DNA of 9,244 nucleotides from an uncultured Candidatus Competibacteraceae bacterium (GTDB lineage: Bacteria > Pseudomonadota > Gammaproteobacteria > Competibacterales > Competibacteraceae), in assembly GCA_937872125.1 (NCBI GenBank), contig CALMNY010000189.1:1-9244 (forward strand). The letters run 5' to 3'. The position numbers were made by a program, and so were the translations under genes. Each line of letters begins with the position of its first letter. Position 1 is the stretch's first letter. Positions 6,739-9,244 of the stretch are shown here, one piece after another. A model generated the notes under the pieces. It was not told where the DNA came from. It saw only the letters and a list, made by a program, of their open reading frames with translations, and ran no database searches.

Positions 6739-7470
6739 ATGGTCACGTTGTTCATCTCCGATTTGCATCTGGAACCGACGCGGCCTGCGATCACCGCCCT
6801 GTTTCTGGATTTCCTGGAACGGCGGGCGCAGCAGGCCCAGGCGTTGTACATCCTGGGCGATCTGTTCGAGGCGTGGATCGGCGATGACGACGACGCGGAA
6901 CCTGGCCGAACGGTTGCGGCGGCCTTGCGCAAGCTGACCGACCAGGAGGTTCCCACGTACTTTCTGCACGGCAATCGCGACTTCCTGCTCGGCGAACGGT
7001 TCGCCGCCGCCACCGGGATTCAGTTGCTGCCGGAAAACGTGGTGATTAACCTGGCGGGCGAGCGGGTGCTGCTGCTGCATGGCGACACTCTGTGCACCGA
7101 CGATGTCGAATATCAGGCGTTTCGCGCCCAGGTCCGCGATCCCGCCTGGCGGGCGCGCACCCTGGCCCTGCCACTGGCGCAACGACGGGCGCTGGCCGGT
7201 CAGTTACGGGAAACCAGCCGGCAGGCTGCCCAACAGAAAGCCGCCGACATCATGGACGTTCACCCATCCGCCGTGGATCAGGCGCTGCGTGCGCATGGCG
7301 TTCGCTGCCTGATCCACGGCCATACCCATCGCCCAGCCATCCATCGCTGGACGCTTGATGGCCAACCGGCACAGCGGGCGGTGCTGGGCGACTGGTATGA
7401 TCAGGGTAGTGTTCTGGTTTGCGACGCCTTGGGCTGGCGGCTGGAACCTTTCCCGTCGCCCGGCGCGTGA
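6739..7470 (+). CDS. lpxH: UDP-2,3-diacylglucosamine diphosphatase (lipid A synthesis)
   Basis: Hydrolyses UDP-2,3-diacylglucosamine to lipid X (2,3-diacylglucosamine 1-phosphate) and UMP at the inner membrane surface, the fourth step of lipid A synthesis. It is a calcineurin-like metallophosphoesterase of 243 residues (E. coli 240). Metal-binding motifs in order: Asp8 and His10 in SDLHL, Asp41 in GDLFEAWIGDD, Asn79 in HGNRDFL, His114 in HGD, and His195/His197 in HGHTHRP. The insertion of helices between about 120 and 175 matches the LpxH cap. It begins four bases after the ppiB stop and ends four bases before the next start, inside the ppiA-ppiB-lpxH-DUF1249 operon. Its presence implies a Gram-negative outer membrane. 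Confidence 0.97.
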   Translation: MVTLFISDLHLEPTRPAITALFLDFLERRAQQAQALYILGDLFEAWIGDDDDAEPGRTVAAALRKLTDQEVPTYFLHGNRDFLLGERFAAATGIQLLPENVVINLAGERVLLLHGDTLCTDDVEYQAFRAQVRDPAWRARTLALPLAQRRALAGQLRETSRQAAQQKAADIMDVHPSAVDQALRAHGVRCLIHGHTHRPAIHRWTLDGQPAQRAVLGDWYDQGSVLVCDALGWRLEPFPSPGA

Positions 7471-7474
7471 GGCC

Positions 7475-7963
7475 ATGATCCTGCTCTGCTCTTCCCGGCG
7501 TCACTCATGTTGCCTCGATCCGCCGGGTACATTCGCCGCCCTGATGGACGTGTACGAGCGCAACTACATCCAGATCCGCCGACTGTTGCCGGTCATGCCG
7601 CCAGCCGGTGCAGGGTGCGTATCACAGATAGCCGGCGGCCTGGATTTGCATTTGTACATCATCGAGCGCTGCCGCTATACCAGCGAACTGATCCTGACGT
7701 ACCAATTCGGTCAGAACGACAGTGCGCTCATCGCCGAGCCTAACCTGCGAATTCGGGTCTATCACGATGCCCGCCAGGCTGAAGCCGCCGCCGCGCATTT
7801 GCGTCACTATCCCGCTTTCGCCGTTAATACCCTCGCCAACCACTGGGCTGATAGCGCTTCGCTGCTCACTCGTTGGCGGATCAACCGTTTTCTTTACAAA
7901 TGGCTCGGCTACTGCCTGCGCCAGGGCCATGGTTTCGCAACCCGCACCGACCGTCCGGCTTAA
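7475..7963 (+). CDS. DUF1249 family protein (YqiB-like), function unknown
   Basis: A 162-residue protein (E. coli YqiB 140). It matches YqiB from residue ~17 on: PGTFAALMDVYERNYIQIRRLLP, then IIERCRYTSELILTYQ, LRIRVYHDARQAEA and the C-terminal RINRFLYKWLGYCLRQG. No catalytic motif, signal peptide or membrane segment is visible, and no biochemical role is assigned to the family that I can name. The start at 7475 follows the lpxH stop by four bases; its only purine-rich stretch (TGAGG) is very close, and the first ~16 residues, with three cysteines, have no family match. An internal ATG at 7544 would cut off conserved sequence. In E. coli yqiB lies beside cpdA, another calcineurin-like phosphoesterase gene, as here beside lpxH. 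Confidence 0.88.
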   Translation: MILLCSSRRHSCCLDPPGTFAALMDVYERNYIQIRRLLPVMPPAGAGCVSQIAGGLDLHLYIIERCRYTSELILTYQFGQNDSALIAEPNLRIRVYHDARQAEAAAAHLRHYPAFAVNTLANHWADSASLLTRWRINRFLYKWLGYCLRQGHGFATRTDRPA

Positions 7964-8009
7964 AGCCTCCGTGGAGAACTCAGGAAAAATTTTGGGTTTA
8001 TCCCCCTGA

Positions 8010-8034
8010 TTAGTTGACTAAGTTAATCAGTTAA
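8010..8034 (+). promoter_or_regulatory. IscR type 1 operator upstream of iscR
   Basis: The 25 bases match 20 positions of the E. coli type 1 consensus (ATASYYGACTRwwwYAGTCRRSTAT), including an exact GACT half and ATCAG for the other half. It covers the -35 box and spacer of the promoter, so [2Fe-2S]-IscR bound here should repress its own operon, as known in E. coli. Confidence 0.75.
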
Positions 8035-8040
8035 TATAGT
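8014..8040 (+). promoter_or_regulatory. Promoter of the isc operon
   Basis: -35 TTGACT (8014-8019) and -10 TATAGT (8035-8040), each five of six to the sigma-70 consensus but with a short 15-base spacer. An A/T-rich stretch (AAAAATTTT, about 7985-7993) lies upstream where an UP element would sit. It predicts a leader of roughly 50 bases before iscR. Confidence 0.65.
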
Positions 8041-8087
8041 TTCCTTACGCAATAGTCAGGAATTGACTGCCCAAAAACTCCACCTGC

Positions 8088-8092
8088 GAGGG
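8088..8092 (+). promoter_or_regulatory. Ribosome binding site of iscR
   Basis: GAGGG, seven bases before the ATG at 8100; confirms that start, which also gives the family's conserved [15 protein letters not shown]-terminus. Confidence 0.75.
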
Positions 8093-8099
8093 TAATACC

Positions 8100-8582
8100 A
8101 TGAGACTGTCCACCAAGGGCCGCTATGCGGTAACCGCCATGATGCACCTTGCCATTCACGACCGTTATGGTCCTGTGACGTTGGCCGAAATCTCCCAGTG
8201 CCAGGGCATTTCGCTGTCCTATCTGGAGCAACTGTTTGCCAAGTTGCGCAAGCGCGCCCTGGTCGAAGGCGTTCGTGGACCCGGCGGCGGCTATCGGTTG
8301 TCGCGCTCACCGGATCAGGTCACGGTCGCCGACATCATCAGCGCCGTGGATGAACGGCTGGACGCCACCCGCTGCTGCGGCAACGAAAATTGCCAGGGCG
8401 GTCGGCGCTGTCTGACCCACGAGTTGTGGACCGATCTCAGCCGCCAGATTTTCACCTTCCTGGAAGGCATCACCCTGGCGCAGTTCGTTGAACGCCCGGC
8501 GGTCTGCGAGGTAGTGCACCGCCAGAACAACCGGCGGCGCGACCGTTCCTCCGAACGCTTCATTGCCCCTGCTTTGATGTAG
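8100..8582 (+). CDS. iscR: Iron-sulfur cluster assembly transcription factor IscR
   Basis: Rrf2-family regulator that senses cell iron-sulfur status through its own [2Fe-2S] cluster and represses the isc operon when loaded. It has 160 residues (E. coli 162). The N-terminal winged helix-turn-helix shows [28 protein letters not shown] (recognition helix) and [10 protein letters not shown] (wing). The cluster ligands Cys92, Cys98, Cys104 and His107 sit at exactly the E. coli positions in [21 protein letters not shown]; an extra Cys93 adjoins the first. The tail after 140 is basic ([15 protein letters not shown]). It is the first gene of the operon, 28 bases before iscS, and a type 1 IscR site covers its promoter, so autoregulation is expected. 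NsrR or RsrR are less likely given this cysteine/histidine pattern and context. Confidence 0.97.
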   Translation: MRLSTKGRYAVTAMMHLAIHDRYGPVTLAEISQCQGISLSYLEQLFAKLRKRALVEGVRGPGGGYRLSRSPDQVTVADIISAVDERLDATRCCGNENCQGGRRCLTHELWTDLSRQIFTFLEGITLAQFVERPAVCEVVHRQNNRRRDRSSERFIAPALM

Positions 8583-8610
8583 GCGTTCGGCTTGTTTCCG
8601 CCCTGCCGTG

Positions 8611-9244
8611 ATGGAATGGCCCATCTATCTGGATTACGCGGCGACCACGCCGGTAGACCCGCGGGTCGTCGCGATCCTGAATCAGCATCTCGGCCGGAAC
8701 GACATCTTCGGCAACCCCTCCTCAAGCACCCACACCCTGGGAGCGACGGCCGCCAAGGCTGTTGAAACCGCTCGCGCACACGTCGCCGCCTTGCTCAACG
8801 CCGATCCGCGCGAAATCATCTGGACTTCCGGCGCTACTGAAGCCAACAACCTCGCGTTGTTTGGCGTCCTGCGCGCTGACGCCCGCAAAGGCCGGCATCT
8901 GATCACCAGCCAAACCGAGCACAAAGCGGTGCTCGATGTGTGCCGCCGGCTGGAGCGGGAAGGGTGCGCGGTCACCTATCTCGCCCCAGCGTCGGATGGG
9001 CTGATTGCGCCGGAGCAGGTCGAGGCGGCGCTGCGACCCGACACCGTGCTGGCGTCACTGATGCACGTCAACAACGAAACCGGCGTAGTCCAGGACTTGG
9101 CCGCCATCAGCGCCATCACCCGGTCACGCGGCGTTCTGCTGCACGTAGACGCCGCTCAGGGCGCCGGCAAGCTGCCGCTCGATTTGCAAGCGCTGCCGGT
9201 GGATTTGGTCAGCCTGAGCGCGCACAAGCTGTACGGCCCCAAGG
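8611..9244 (+). CDS. iscS: Cysteine desulfurase IscS, N-terminal half (3' truncated by window)
   Basis: PLP enzyme that takes sulfur from cysteine for iron-sulfur cluster assembly and tRNA thiolation. The window holds 211 of about 404 residues. They align without gaps to E. coli IscS over the part seen: [29 protein letters not shown], the TEHKAVLD histidine, [18 protein letters not shown] (PLP-binding Asp and Gln), and the Schiff-base lysine at residue 206 in SAHKLYGPK. The active-site cysteine loop lies past the window. The start ATG at 8611 matches the family's length; an adjoining in-frame GTG at 8608 is possible, and no good ribosome binding site is present, suggesting coupling with iscR. 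NifS is less likely because iscR is directly upstream. Confidence 0.95.
   Translation, partial: MEWPIYLDYAATTPVDPRVVAILNQHLGRNDIFGNPSSSTHTLGATAAKAVETARAHVAALLNADPREIIWTSGATEANNLALFGVLRADARKGRHLITSQTEHKAVLDVCRRLEREGCAVTYLAPASDGLIAPEQVEAALRPDTVLASLMHVNNETGVVQDLAAISAITRSRGVLLHVDAAQGAGKLPLDLQALPVDLVSLSAHKLYGPK

Overview
The window looks like ordinary chromosome from a gammaproteobacterium of fairly high GC content. This rests on an IscR-type isc promoter, LpxH (an enzyme of proteobacterial lipid A synthesis), a YqiB-like DUF1249 gene, and an order (lpxH, ppiB, aminoacyl-tRNA synthetase, cysS, tRNA cluster) that resembles the Pseudomonas aeruginosa layout as I recall it. The glgE-glgC pair would fit a glycogen-storing environmental gammaproteobacterium, for example a Competibacter-like lineage, but that placement is a guess. 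No mobile element, CRISPR array, toxin-antitoxin or defence gene is visible.

Layout. (1) Positions 1-1904, plus strand: the 3' end of glgE, then glgC, both in alpha-glucan/glycogen synthesis, closed by a hairpin. (2) Positions 1905-2642: convergent spacer with a bidirectional terminator, then a four-gene tRNA operon on the minus strand, transcribed Pro(TGG)-Arg(TCT)-His(GTG)-Lys(CTT), with a near-consensus sigma-70 promoter. (3) Positions 2643-5507, minus strand: gltX-like then cysS, two class I aminoacyl-tRNA synthetases in one transcription unit, with no obvious terminator before the tRNAs. (4) Positions 5611-7963, plus strand: a compact operon of ppiA (periplasmic cyclophilin), ppiB (cytoplasmic cyclophilin, ATGA overlap), lpxH and a DUF1249 gene. 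(5) Positions 7964-9244, plus strand: the iron-sulfur cluster operon iscR-iscS, the latter cut by the window end, preceded by a promoter overlapped by a good match to the IscR type 1 operator.

The points most worth a second look are these. A glutamyl-tRNA synthetase sits where Pseudomonas carries glnS; it lacks one of the four zinc ligands known from the E. coli enzyme and could be a second, tRNA-Gln-charging GluRS. GlgC has changed its fructose-1,6-bisphosphate activator residue and is linked to glgE. The iscR control region carries several overlapping repeats. Two cyclophilins for different compartments lie in tandem at about 67% identity. I found no clear candidate for a wholly undescribed system.
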